Origin: Populus alba
Taxonomy: Eukaryota > Streptophyta > Magnoliopsida > Malpighiales > Salicaceae
Direction of reading: 5' to 3'
Length of the DNA: 64,000 nucleotides
Assembly: GCF_005239225.2 (NCBI RefSeq)
Contig: NC_133293.1
Location: 8,772,333-8,836,332, forward strand
Shown here: positions 44,241-61,912 of the stretch, piece by piece
How positions within the stretch are numbered: position 1 is the stretch's first letter
Layout of the letters: every line of letters starts with the position of its first letter
Position numbers and translations under genes: made by a program
The notes under the pieces: generated by a model
Told to the model about the DNA's origin: nothing
Seen by the model: the letters and a program-made list of their open reading frames with translations, nothing else
Databases searched by the model: none

Positions 44241-46120
44241 AAATACTCCAAGACACGTTGTGCAGCAGGAAAATGGATGAGAGTATGATAATTATTGTTT
44301 TTAAAGTGTTTTTTTTATATATAAATATATTAAAATAATATTTTATTATTTTTAATATCAACATATTTAAAAAATTTAAAAATATAAAAAAAAATACAAA
44401 TATTATGAAATAGGGCAGTAGGCAACCAGGAACCGCAATAAGCCCTGGAACCAAAATTTAGAGATTTAGAGATTTTTAACATCAAGTAAAACAATAAAAT
44501 ATTAGAATTAATCTATGTAGGGCGGCCAGTTGTGGAATAAAGAGTTGTAAATTCTAAATTTGAATCATTTCATTCACAGATTCATCGTGAATCTGTAGCT
44601 ATCCAACCATAAAAGGCTTATCGAGCACTATCTGCTGTAAATGAGTTTCAACTTTTTTTTTAATTTAAATTAATTTTTTAATATTTTTTAAACTGTTTTG
44701 ATGTGTTAATATTAAAAATAATTTTTTAAAAAAATATTTTGAAAATCAACCGGCACTATACTCTTAAACATCTTCAAAAATATGTATTGTGTGTGATAGG
44801 TGAAGAAACTCATACATAATTCTAGATTTTCTGTAAGCAGTTAAAAACGTTTTAGAATTTTTTTTTTATATATTTTTTAAAAAAGAAAATTTAAATTGAA
44901 ATTTTTTGTGCTTCAAATTATTTTTTGATGTTTTCAAATAATTAAAATGTGTTGAGATTAAAAATAAATTTTTATATATAAAAAATTATTTTAATGTATT
45001 TTTAAATAAAAATATTTTAAAAAGCAATTGCTACTACAATATTAAATAAACTTAAACTCGGGTTATAAATTGGATGAATAAATTTAATTAATTTAATAAT
45101 ATAATTAAAAATAATATACATATAATTTTAAAACCTAATTCAAAATTCAGGAGTTGATATGAATCAAGACACGGGTCACAAGGTGGATGGATGAACTCGA
45201 GTTGTGGCATCTGAAGTTTTGATCTGTCACCTACTAGCCAAATTATGCTCTCGGGTATCTCAGTTTCTCCTACTTATTGAGTATCAAAAGTTTTGACAAA
45301 GAGCCTTGGTAGTGGAGAACCATCTCAATTTTCGTCTAAAAAAGTCAAACTTTTGGGCTCTCCAATCTCCATTCCTTTATAAGGTTTCGAGCTTTCGGCG
45401 AGTGGTGTTTTCAATCCTCTGCATGTTCTTCTTTGATGCTGTCAAATTTATCTCTCTGTTTTTATATATATATATATATATATATATAAATATTCGAATT
45501 AATTTGTGTATATCTCAATTAATCCTATAAATTTTAAAATTAATAATTATATAAATATCCAGTGACCCTAAAAAAACTCAAACATGTAACTATTAAAAAG
45601 CAAACCATTAAATTTCTCTTTTACTTATTTTTTGTGTTGTTTATTTACAATTTTCATTATTGTTGCTCTATTTTTATTTGATTTGAGAATTGAAATTTAT
45701 TTTTTAACCTGTTCTTTCTTTACACGGGTGTCCTAATTTTGACTAGGTGGGTCGAGTGAATTCCTTAACTCATGTCTACCCAAAAATCACATCTTTTTGT
45801 AGTTAGAATTTATCCTCGTAGAATAAATTTCTACCCAAAAATTATGAAACAAAACTTAGATTAATTTCCATTATAGTATATATTAAAACATTCATGACAG
45901 GAGCGCATGGAAAACAAGAAGATGGAAGTCCTCCTCTGTATAATGACTGAAATGAGAAATATAATTAATTAATTAAAGCGAAACAAAAATAAAATATGGT
46001 ATGAACAATCATTCGATCGAAGGAAAACTGTCGTTTTTTTTTTGGCAAGTGAAATTAAGTGAAATGCATGAATGTCCTGATTTTGTTTTTGGCAAGGGCA
46101 TATTCCCCCCTCGTCAAGTT
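44241..46120. other. AT-rich intergenic DNA downstream of the zinc-finger gene
   Basis: Two AT-rich MITE-like repeats (44,640-44,770 and 44,880-45,030) and a TA microsatellite (about 45,464-45,488) are present. No gene is supported; the last stretch may be the zinc-finger gene 3' UTR. Confidence 0.55.
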
Positions 46121-46741
46121 CTACAGCTTCAAAGTCAAATCCACCGTCTCCACTTGTGATTTACTCCTATGGTGACCACTGCTTTCTTGGAATCTGGCTT
46201 TGGAGGAGAAGGGTCTCTCCAATTGTTGAAGAAACGGCTTGGTGAAGTCAATATCGTGAGGTTCATCGATCACTTTGGGCTGTGCTGGAAAGGTTAAGGG
46301 TACATGTTGTGACCCAGCACTTGTGTACTTGTTCTTCCTGGGCACCCATGAAAGGTACTGTGCTCGTGGAGTAAATGGCTTGGCGCCTGAAACAAGATTT
46401 TGCGGGGTCCTCCTGTCACCGAAGACAGGGTTTCTCTCCGTCAAAGAAGGAAAATTATAGCGATTTCGGCCGAGTGGCCCAGTTTGTGGCCGCCGAGGAG
46501 GAGTCGGAAGGCTAAAACTGAAAGGGCCGGCGAAAGGCTCTGTATGGGAGGAGGAAAAGAGGTCGACGCCATTCTGTCTTCTCGAGGCAGTTTGTTCCTC
46601 GACCGAGTGAGATTCGATATGGTCTATGAGAGCTTGTGTGCTCGTAAACACATGATCACATATTCGACAAGCGATCTGGGAAGGAGGTAATGGCCTTTTA
46701 GACCCATTTCCACACCTCAAGCTCCACCCAAATCCAGCCAT
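46121..46741 (-). CDS. Single C2H2 zinc-finger protein with C-terminal EAR-like motif
   Basis: An intronless frame of 206 residues from the MAGFGW start. A single C2H2 finger is at C25-x2-C28-x12-H41-x3-H45; it has STQALIDHIESH in place of the plant QALGGH helix, so its DNA contacts would differ from Q-type fingers. The middle is Pro/Arg/Ser-rich and probably disordered. The protein ends in VDLTLKL, an LxLxL EAR-type motif that recruits TOPLESS co-repressors in plants. It is probably a nuclear transcriptional repressor. The frame stays open upstream to another ATG (46873), adding 44 residues, but that part looks like 5' UTR. Confidence 0.78.
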   Translation of the reverse strand: MAGFGWSLRCGNGSKRPLPPSQIACRICDHVFTSTQALIDHIESHSVEEQTASRRQNGVDLFSSSHTEPFAGPFSFSLPTPPRRPQTGPLGRNRYNFPSLTERNPVFGDRRTPQNLVSGAKPFTPRAQYLSWVPRKNKYTSAGSQHVPLTFPAQPKVIDEPHDIDFTKPFLQQLERPFSSKARFQESSGHHRSKSQVETVDLTLKL

Positions 46742-49216
46742 ACAATCGAATATTATGACAGTAAACAGAGGCTGTACGCTATGAAGAAACTTGCAAGGAG
46801 GAAGAAAGACAATCCAAGTACATCTCGGATCATAGGGTTGCATGCACTTACTTATATTGTTCTGTCTCTGCAAAAGGAATACAGCATAGATTCGAGTAAT
46901 TTAATGCTATTTAAATTCTCCTGTCATGATAAAATACAGAGGAGGGAGGGAGGGGCTATTTAAGGGAAGGGAATTATGAAAGCAGGAATGGTCTGAGAGG
47001 GACGATTTCACAACTCTGTTGAAGAAATCTACGCGCAAAGGCTACAAATGGAATTAAAATCGAGAGAATTAAGGAAAGATTATAAATTAATATAATTACA
47101 TTTATTGAGAATCTTCTGTGAAAAACACAAGAGGGCATCGTCCGGTCATAACATGGAAAGGCACAAGTATTTATGTCACTGACGATGACCAAGATTTTAT
47201 GAAGTTTCCTTTTCTTTTCAGATTGTTATCATATCTTTTCTTTTCTTTTTTGGTAAAGATAAAAGGAGAATACCGTGTGCTAAAATTTTTCATTTTTTTT
47301 TATTTTAAAATGATTTTAATGTGTTAATATTAAAAATAATTTTTTAAAAATAAAATAATATATTATTTTAATATATTTTAAAATAAAAAATATTTTAAAA
47401 AACAACCATTAACTAGAAAAGAACAAAAAAACTGAAAAACCGATTAAACAGAGAAAACCAGAAAAACCAAACTGTGAAAAAAAACAGATTATAATTTTTT
47501 AAAAACCAACTAGTTTGGTTTCGGTTTTATAAGCATGAAATCAAAAAAACCGAATCAAACCGAACCGGAAAAAAACCAAGTTAAACCGGAAAAAACCAAG
47601 CCAAACCAAAAAATTCGAGCCAAAATGATTTGAGCCGGCTCTTTTTCCAAAATAACCGAATCAAAATTGATCGGTTTGAACTAGTTATTTCAATTTTTTT
47701 TTAAAAAAATAAAAAATTAATTTTATTATTTTTTTTATAAAAACCAAACCAAATAAAAATTAATCACCCAAACCACTGACATACTTTCAGTCATCCTCAA
47801 AACCACACTCGCTATTTCTTTCCCTGTCCATGACAATTAATGCCTGGAATCTACTCTTCCGATTTCCTTCCAATAATGAAATCCAATCACTGATTTTATG
47901 ATCAATAAGACTTTATAACAGAAGGAAGAATTCAGGGATTCTTTTTCCGAACAAGGACTTTAGGAATTGTTGGCTCTTCAGGAACATATACAGAGTTCTT
48001 AATTAAGAATAAAACTATATGCATTCTCAAGATAATAAAAACATATATGTATATTAAAAGAACAGACATAACATTTAACGCAGTAAATTTCATTTAATTG
48101 CTCAGACACTCGCCACATTGTGATTATTTTTTTAACCATTTATTCACAGCAGATAATGTTTGCTAATATCGTTGATTGCATTAATTAGCACGCAAAAGCA
48201 ATTTAGTAACCATAGTTAATTAAATTTTGTAAAATTAATTTGATGCCAGTTTTGGCAAGGTTCTCAAGAATCAATAACTCCTTATCCTGCCTCTTCCAAG
48301 TTAGAACCATTGCATGAGTACCTACCTGGGTAACAATATCCAAACAAATCATAAAAATAAATTCAAATATTTAATCACATGCTACGAATTGTTGGCATTT
48401 GCGAGACTAGACAACATCATTTTATGCTTTACTTTCTTATATTGAAATTTAGAAAAGCCATGCCATTTTTAACTTCTCTCAGCTTTCACACCGAGTTTTT
48501 AAAACCAGCCAGACTCACTCAGTTCAAGGGATTTGATCAAATCATCAAATTAATTTTAATTTTTTATTTATAAATCAAAATCAAATTATTTTTGTAAAAA
48601 TAAATACCCGGTTTTTACAAGTCAGCCTGGATTTTTAATTAAGTTTTTGACCGAATCTTTGCCTATTTCAACCCCTAATCAGTCTGCCAAGGCTCATTTC
48701 AATATAGATGACTTTAATATAAATGATTTTAAGAACATAGAAACAATATATAAGAATTATAATAAGAATCAGACCACCATCATCAATCAATATGTGTTCT
48801 AATTTAAATGGATGAAGTAGAGCGTGATTAATACCAACCATCCAGGAGGATGGCCAAAGTTCATCTTAGTCTATGAGGCAAGGTTTTCTTCTTTTGCATA
48901 GAAATACAAGTATTTATTAGAGCTACAAGCATCTCAAATATATAAACAATTCCTACCGCGAAATGATTCTTCTCTTTTATGAATGAGCTCGCTTGCCTTC
49001 GAATGGCAAATCCCCCGGAGAGAGATAGAAGATGAGTCCCCGTCCTCCAAGGAGAGAGGGTTCACTGATCTTTTGCATGTAAGGGAACCTGATAGAGGGT
49101 ATGAATATACAGAGCAACAGGCAACACAACCATTGCAGTCCCGACCCTGATAGAAATACACAAGGGAATTCTGACTCCTCACACAAGCAAATCTTCGTGC
49201 CAGACAGGTGTAGAGA
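46742..49216. other. Intergenic region between zinc-finger and casein kinase genes
   Basis: Zinc-finger gene 5' UTR and promoter (to about 47,100), an AT-rich MITE-like repeat (47,290-47,410), a CCGAAC-rich element and AT-rich DNA. The last 300 bp are probably casein kinase 3' UTR. No gene is supported. Confidence 0.55.
47410..47775. mobile_element. Degraded CCGAAC/CGGTTT-rich element (B)
   Basis: Dense AACCGA, AAACCGGAAAAA and CGGTTT motifs match the subterminal regions of elements A (14,396-15,283) and C (56,550-57,461). Clear termini and a target duplication are not visible, so it is probably an internally deleted or truncated relative. Confidence 0.4.
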
Positions 49217-54210
<4,994 letters not shown>

Positions 54211-56549
54211 GATCTAAGAATCTCAGACAAAAATTATAATCCACCAAACAAATAAGGAAAAAACAAAAAAGAGCGCCCTTTATTTTTTAGTTCACAATCA
54301 AAATTCACCAACCAAAGTGACCTAAAACTCTTCCCTTGTTGAAAAACAAAACGACTCCCGGATCACTAAATGACCACTCTCAATGATTCAATAAATCCCT
54401 CAAAACTGAAAAGAAAAGATTTTTTTTGCAATCCAATCTACTTAGTAACCAAGTAAAGTAAGATGTTACTTAAGAATCTAAGAAAAACCCATTAATCAGT
54501 GAAGGGTGTTCAGGGTTTGGGAATCACGAAACTGCATTATCTCGATAAAGTGAACAGAAAAGACGAGAGACAAAAAGGAGGAGGTAATGGGTTTTTCAAA
54601 AGTTTACGAAAGATCAGCGGGCAAAAAAGAAAATTTATTTTTTTTTTGGAGAGAGAAAGAAGAATAATAAGAATAAGGGGGGAAAGAGAGAGAATATGGA
54701 GTGACAACGATACGTGCGGCAAGAATTTGGGAAGTTTAAGGTGTGGTTTAAGGACAAAGATTGAGTTTTCTCGGGAAAATTTTGAGATTCTGGGAAGAGA
54801 ATAATACTCTACCCCCTATAAGAGAGGGAAGGGAAGGGAAAAAGGTGATTGAGAAAAAAATGGATGATGATGTAAGAAGGGATGGAAAAGTTTCTATGTA
54901 TTTTGGTATTGGATTTTTTTTTTCTTTGTTTGTAGTTATTTAGTAGTGGTAATAATGATCTTTACTTTGCTTTGTTGTTTGGTACTAACAAAAGATAACG
55001 AGGATATTTTTGTTTGGTTGCCAAGAAAGTTAAGGAAAGAATGAAAAGGATGAATTAATAAATTTCTTTCATATATTTTTTTTAATACAACTATAAACAC
55101 ATATTTTTAAAAGAAAAATATTTTCAAAAATAATTCTAATATAAATTTTAATTAATAAAATAAGATTTTTAAATGGTATTCCTGCCCCTTGCTTTCTTTA
55201 ACAGCAAAATAATTGAGTGAAGGTTTTGCTAGGTCATTTTCCTTATCCCTTGTTCTCTCTCCTTCATCGTATTTTTTATTGGTCCTAGATCCTATCTACA
55301 TTTGGATATGGTTCTTTACATATGTAAATATCCATTTTATTTTTTTAATATATATTTGTTTTCATTAGTCAAATTAACTAATATATAATTTTATGGTTGT
55401 TTATTTTAAGATTATATTAGTTAAAAAATCCCGTTTTACAAAATATTATTCTTTAAGGCAGGATTTCATTCTCCCAATTAAATTATATTGTGTTATAGTA
55501 TGGATGCTTGGTAATTGATTATTATGTTTTGGAGCAATTATATGTTTTTATATTAAAAAATAGCATACTTTTTTTACTTTTGTCTAAAGCATACCTATTT
55601 TTATTTCTTAAAGTGGCATTTCGTTATTATTTATTTTACTTTGAAAACACAGCAAGTAACGCTTGAAAAAAAAAGGTTTTTTCTTTTACATTAAAGCATA
55701 GTACCATGCTTTTAAAAAAAATAAAACAATTGTATGTATCATAAGATCCATTATTTATTTCATAAAAATATATTTAAAAAAAACAACAAATAATTACTGA
55801 ATAATACTTGTAATCGCATTAAAGCAATACAATGCACTGTGATTTTAAAAAATGATTTTTACTTTAAAAAATATTAAAATAATTTTTTCATGTTTTTTTA
55901 TATATTAATACATTAAAATTATAAAAAAATTAATTTAATAATTTTTTAAATCATACATTTTTAATTTTTATAATAATATATTAAAATAATATGAAAAAAT
56001 TTAAAAAAAATAATCAATTTCAACGTTCCCGAACACCTCAGTAATCACCTCAGGGCTGCTGTAATAGCAACAGAGTTGTGGAATCCAATGATGACAAGGA
56101 CTAGGCAGGAGCTACTTTGCCTGCCAGCCAGCCTGCCCTGCTTTTTTTTCTTAAAAAAAAGAAAAGAAAAAAGAAAAAATCAGAACAGCCAAGATATAAG
56201 AAACGTGCAATCCATTTCCGAGTCCTCACGATAAAAAAGAAATGAGAATGATGAGGTTCTCCAATAACGTCTTCTCATGAACAGAGGGTCAAATATTTTT
56301 AATTACTGTATGTTTCTAAGTCCTGTTTATTTTTTATTTTAAAAATTTTAATTTTTTTTCTTTAAATTAATATATATATTTTTTTATTTTTAGATCATTT
56401 TGATGCGCTAATATCAGAAATAATTTTTTTAAAAAAAAAAAATTTAATATATTTTTTAGTGAAATGATTTTAAAAACCAATCACAACCACACTCTCAAAC
56501 AAGTTCTTTAGTTTCTAGATAATCTAAAAGCTCCTCCATCATTGGCTGC
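54211..56549. other. Casein kinase promoter side and AT-rich spacer
   Basis: The first about 600 bp are the likely 5' UTR and promoter of the CKL gene, with purine-rich GAGAGA runs near 54,640-54,700. The rest is AT-rich with MITE-like repeats (55,850-56,000 and 56,320-56,505). No gene is supported. Confidence 0.5.
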
Positions 56550-57461
56550 TAGGGATAAGCAAAATAATCAAAAAATCGATTAAATAAAAAAAACTGAAAA
56601 AAAAATAAAAACACCGAATCGTGAAAAAAACTTATTAGAAAAATTTAAAAACAGGCCGATTCGATTTTAGTTTTAAAAGGATAAATCGAACCGAACCGAT
56701 TCAAATTAAAAAAATAAGTGATACTATAAATACCTACCTTTCTAGCTTTCCCCATCTACTTTCTAAACCCTAGTTGTCACTCATGTTTCTTAATCTTCAT
56801 CTCTCAGCATAGGTCCCCCATCTTCAACTCTCATTTCTCGACCTTTCTTTAAGGTTTTAAGCACAATCCCCTCCCCCTACCTCTAAACCGATGCCCATAT
56901 TTCTCAATCTTCATCTCTCAGCGCGCACCCTGTCATCTTCATCTATTGACCTTTCTTTAATGCTTTAAGTACAACCCTCCAAAATAAATCTAGTGAACGA
57001 ACAATCTTTATCTCTTATCTCCTATCTCTCAATCTTTTTGTCCGTTTCTTTAAGTATAACCGACTAAGCCCATGGAAAGATCTTTTTGTTTCTTTTTACT
57101 TTTCTTTTGATTTCTATAAATCTATTATATATTCATTTCTCATATTTATTTACAAGGTTGTTGACTTATCATAGTATAGTCATGTTACAATTACTGTAAT
57201 GAATGTTGTGAGAATTATTTTTTTCAAATTTTCATTTGACGCTTGTTTTTTCTAGCTTCCTTATTTTCAATTTTAGAAAACTTGTTCAATATGCCTGGCT
57301 AAGATGAAATCAGTTTTTTCCCATTTCTCCTTTCAATTAACCAAACCAAACTGAAATTAGTTGGTTTGAACCGGTTTTAGTTTTGATTTAAAAATAAATA
57401 AATAAATTAGTTTAAATATTTTTTAGATAAAAATCAGACCGAACTGGAAATGCTCACCGTA
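56550..57461. mobile_element. hAT-like non-autonomous element (C) with CCGAAC-rich ends
   Basis: The left end TAGGGATAAGCA and right end TGCTCACCGTA form imperfect inverted termini. The flanks TTGGCTGC (56542-56549) and CTGGCTGC (57462-57469) match 7 of 8, an 8-bp hAT-type target duplication. Subterminal AACCGAACCGATT and AACCGGTTT motifs match element A. The interior (about 56,740-57,060) is pyrimidine-rich with a degenerate about 120-bp tandem unit (TTTCTTAATCTTCATCTCTC). No transposase or gene fragment is recognised. Confidence 0.65.
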
Positions 57462-57783
57462 CTGGCTGCCTTTCAAATTCTCCAATTAAGCTTCCATTAG
57501 CTTACAAAGACATCAGTAGTAATTGGATATTTTAGATTGAGTTTGTTTTTGTGGTATAATTATATTTTTTTAAAATGGTAAAAATAATATATTATAATAT
57601 ATTTTTAAATAAAAAATACTTTAAAAAATATATTTCATCAAAATCTTTAAACATGATATACAAGTATAAAACGGGGTCCGGATATGAACCCCTTTTTGCC
57701 TTGCTTTCTACGCACCGTTTCAGTCCAGCAACCCCTTCCATATTGGGCAGGTCAGCTACTTTTTATCATTCTAACTTTGTTAT

Positions 57784-57989
57784 TGGGTGTTTGGGAGTGT
57801 GGTAACGGTTGCTTTTCAAATAGCTTTTCGTGCTGAAAAGCATGTCAATAATATTTTTTCATTTTTTAAAAATTATTTTTGATATCAGCACATCAAAACG
57901 ATTTAGAATGTACAAACCACACTTAATTTTAACAAAAAAAAAAATTAAAATTTTGCAAAAAACAGGTTGGACCGCAGTCCCAAACAGCC
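57784..57989 (+). mobile_element. MITE-like element, copy 2
   Basis: About 205 bp with inverted ends (GTTTGGGAGTGTGGT and the complement of ACCGCAGTCCCAAAC) and the same interior as 24,131-24,341 (GGTTGCTTTTCAAATAGCTT, then ATCAGCACATCAAAACG). It is non-coding. Confidence 0.7.
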
Positions 57990-59533
57990 TAAGAATCCTC
58001 CCATCGTGTTCATTAAATGGCAATGATTTAATATTAATTAGAAATTAATTATGGGTTTGAAACATTACCGATCAAAGAACATAAGAGATCCTTTGTCTTT
58101 AACACAGTTATTTAACAAAATATAAAACTTGGAAACGTAGGTTTGTCTTTCTTCTTTGGACAGTTTGTCGTGATTTTTTTTTTAATTTATGGTTTTATAT
58201 TTTTAATTACTTATTTTTATCCCTGATCTTTTTATACAAGTTTTTTATATTTTCAATTTAATTCTCAAATTATAATTAGTGATATATTATTTTTTCTAAT
58301 TCACTCTTTATTTTTTTATTTTAATTTTTTTCTTGGTTTTTATTATTAAAATTTCATTAGTTTTAAATCTCATCATTCAATCAATGATTATCTTATTTTA
58401 TTTTTTTAATTTATACCTCATTATTTTGATTTCTTTTTCATTTTGTTAAAGTTTTTTTTTTCCTTTTCAATTTAACCCTTAAATTTAAATTTTTTTGATG
58501 CCATATATTTTATATTTTATTTTTATTTTTATTTTCATCCTCATTCTTTTAATTATAATTTTCTGTGCGGTTAATTTTTTTTTTCCAGTTTCATCATTTG
58601 GTATCTAATTTGTTTGGTATTATGTTTTGTGATTTTTTTATTTGTCGTGCTTCTAATATAATGATATGAGTCATGAGTTTTAAGGGTTAATACAATCAAA
58701 TATTTTTATCCTCATTTTCTTTTAGAATTTTATTATTCTATATTAATTTTTTATATAAAAAAATAATTTTGTAGTTATCTTCAATTTCTTTTCTATTAAT
58801 TTTATGACCTATGCCATGTTTTTACAGGCCTTTTTGGATAGAGACTTAAAAAAAAAATTATTTGTTTTGTTTTGTATTTAATTTTTGAAGATTTTTGAAG
58901 ATTTTATATAGGTAAGCTTTATTTTATAAAAAAAATGGTTATTTTGAAATAATTTATTTTAATATGCCTGGTTTTGCATAATATTTTTTTTTATTCATTT
59001 AATTTCATATGTGTTTTTATTTCCATTATCTTTTTTTGATTTTGATAAAAAAATTTAATAAGCATAAAGAGATAAATATCTTGTTTTACAAAATTAAATA
59101 TCTTGATATATATTCATCTTTTGATTTGTTATGCTTTTTTTTTTTTGGTTTTATTAATGATTTTTATATATATAAATAATTATTGATTTATTTAATTAAA
59201 GACATGAATAAACTTATTGACTTATACTTTGAATTTTTTATATAAAATACATATTAAAATAATTTATATGCTCAGAGTTTTTTTTTTTTAAATTATGACC
59301 GTTATAAAGCATAATTCAAGCAATTCGTGCAAAATAGAAGGGGAATGGGATTGTGGTGCTTGTGAGCGCACAGCCATATAATTATTCACAATAGAGTATT
59401 TTCTTCAGTACTTTTCATATAGAAAATCACGTAATGTATAGAAGCTTTCCGCCTTTTCTTTTCTCAACGTCCAATGTCAAGGATGGTTAGTGGTTATCCC
59501 GCCACATTCCCCACCCTTTTCTTTCCTTTACAG

Positions 59534-59568
<35 letters not shown>

Positions 59569-60229
59569 TCTGGGTAAAAGCTAATATTTGAGAGTGGCCT
59601 AGGGTTTTGCATCATCCTCACCAGTCACCGGAAATTCTAAGAATGGCCTTTTGAAAAAGCCAATACAGGCTCCCTAATGCAGAATAGCATTATATACTTG
59701 AAACAAGTTCCGTAGTAAAACCCAGCAAACTCAACAACAACAAAAAATCAACTAGACGATCAAGACCCTAATGGAAGTGCATGCATCACAAAATCAGCAT
59801 TCAAAATCATCCTTGCAAATGAAACTGAGATGTTCAAGCGATGGGATTTACACATTATAGAAGGCCATGTCATTTTCAGAGGGGACATGGCAACAGATAT
59901 CTCTTCTATCATTTTTGCCTCAGCAATCACCAGGATCAATAAAAAACAATAACAATGGTGTTCTGAGAAATTTGGCCCAAGCAACAAACATGTTGAAAAC
60001 CAACTAGACGTTGAAAAAGGGAAGCTTATCATATATTAAAAGAAATCACAAATTCAACCACTCACTCCAATCTCAAACCATCCTTAAAAACAAAAGATAA
60101 TAGTTTTACAAGTCCACGATCACAGTCGATAATCACTGTTACAAAAAGGCCACTATTCCTTCAGTAACACACAAGCATGAGCATATCAATCAGCTAGCCA
60201 CCGCTGACACAGGTTGAGCTGAACAAGTC
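57990..60229. other. AT-rich spacer downstream of SF3B5
   Basis: T-rich low-complexity DNA with a 28-base poly-T run at 59536-59563. The last part (about 59,700-60,229) has normal composition and probably includes SF3B5 3' UTR. No gene is supported. Confidence 0.5.
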
Positions 60230-61912
60230 TCAATCATCTTCTCTTTCTGGGGGTAGACCACAAGGCAGAAGCATTTTCTGCACCACGTTAAAAAGAATTA
60301 TTAGCTGACATCACTAAGACATATCATTAAGCATGGAAGAGAAAATCACAAAACTTTGTGGCAATATCTTCATACAATCAAGATTCTAATATACAAGCCA
60401 AACACATTATCAGTCACCGAGCCATTTTCCAGTGATCGCCAAGATTAACACAAGAAGGAAATTATAGTTCAGAAACGTTTCCAACAGCAATTGAATTAAC
60501 AATAAACTTTTGCATCTCATACTCCTCCAACTTATAGAATGGCAGGTGAAGCTTATATTTAACAAAATCTTCCAAAATTCCATTGTATTTACAAGGTGCT
60601 CATTCAAATTGTCACAGCTTTGGTTACACACTTTTAATTGCAGATCTTAAGGATCATCATGCATGAATAACTGGGATATAAAAAACTAATCTGGGACCAA
60701 GTAAAATAAAACTATTAAAAGGGTTGCCTGAGATCATCGAAGCTTAAAGTGAAGTTAAGGCATACAAAAAAACTAATCTTCAAACACTGTGTTCAATAAC
60801 TGGATGGTTACTATCATGTCAAAGTCATATAGCCCACCCAAAAAAACTAGGATAAGGTTTCGCAAGTTGAATTAATGCAGCAGCATATTGAAAGAAAACC
60901 CCTAAAGAATGCATTCCTGATAAGAGCACCTGATTCTCACAAACATATGGGTTCCCCGCTGCAGGAATATTGGCATGTTCCCATGCAATGCCATGGATAT
61001 AATGCTCATAGGGAAGCCATAGTAGCACCACCAAGGCATCAACTACTTCACGAAACTTTTCATCCCTTCGGTTCCATTAAAAAAACATATCTTTTTTCTT
61101 AAAAATCCATTCACCAGAACACTCTTGCTACTGCAGCGATCAATTTCTACCACGAAGAAAAGGGTTCCATTAAAAAGAAAAATCTTTTTCTTAAAACCCC
61201 ATTAACCAGAACACTCTTGCTAGTGCAATCAATTTTTATCAAAAAGAAAACGAAAGAAAAACTAAACTACATTTAAACGAACATGAAGATTATCCCTAAT
61301 ATCAACTTCCTTTGTCAAACACCGAATTAAAAAAAAAAAAAAACAACAACAACAACCATCGAACTCTAATCCATCCTCCATTATTTAGTACAAAATAAGT
61401 AATGGCAAGTTAGAAAACAGAAAATAAAAAAGTGGATCAATGAGCAGAAGAACATATAAACAAAGGGAAGTAGGAGGTTATAAGAAGAACCTGCATAAAA
61501 TTGTAGCGTTCCCTTCCAATAGACTCATTCTCTGCTAAAGCAAAGTAAGCAAGCATAGGGTAGTGACCCATATATGATGCATAGCTGTCACGTTGAATAT
61601 TCACTGCCCATTCGCTGCGTTTATTTACAAATCATAATCAATACACACACACCAACAAATTATATATATTGAAGTGATTAATAAAGAAAAAAAGAAAGAA
61701 AAATCTCACAATCTGTTTAAATCAGCGTGGCCAGTCCCAACATATTTGGCCTGGAGATGCTCGAGCTGTGAATTGATGTTAAATCTATCGCTAGCCTGCA
61801 TAGCAATAATAAATCCAACCGGAAGTGGCAATTAGGGTTTTGAGAAAGCAGGGCATGTTATGGAGGGTAAACGAAGGAAAGAGAAATGAAGAAAGATTGA
61901 CTTTACCTGCAT
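60230..61912 (-). CDS. SF3B5: Splicing factor 3B subunit 5 (SF3b10)
   Basis: Four coding exons: 61907-61912 (ATGCAG only), 61710-61795, 61491-61614 and 60230-60277. All are GT-AG and in phase, giving 87 residues, the usual length of plant SF3b10. The conserved core is visible: HLQAKYVGTGHADLNRFEW, then VNIQRDSYASYMGHYPML, ENESIGRERYNFMQ and the C-terminal LLPCGLPPE. The protein is a small subunit of the SF3b complex in the U2 snRNP, contacting SF3B1 and SF3B3 and helping branch-point recognition. The 1.2-kb last intron contains a tandem duplication. The copy is intact. Confidence 0.96.
61071..61255. repeat. Two-copy about 93-bp tandem repeat in SF3B5 intron 3
   Basis: GTTCCATTAAAAA followed by TCTT...CTTAAAA, CCATTxACCAGAACACTCTTGCTA and ATCAATTT occurs at 61071 and again at 61164 with moderate divergence. 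Confidence 0.8.

Noticed and set aside
54499..54804. 101-codon plus-strand frame upstream of the casein kinase start
   Set aside because: Charged low-complexity sequence from GA-rich promoter/5' UTR DNA on the opposite strand.
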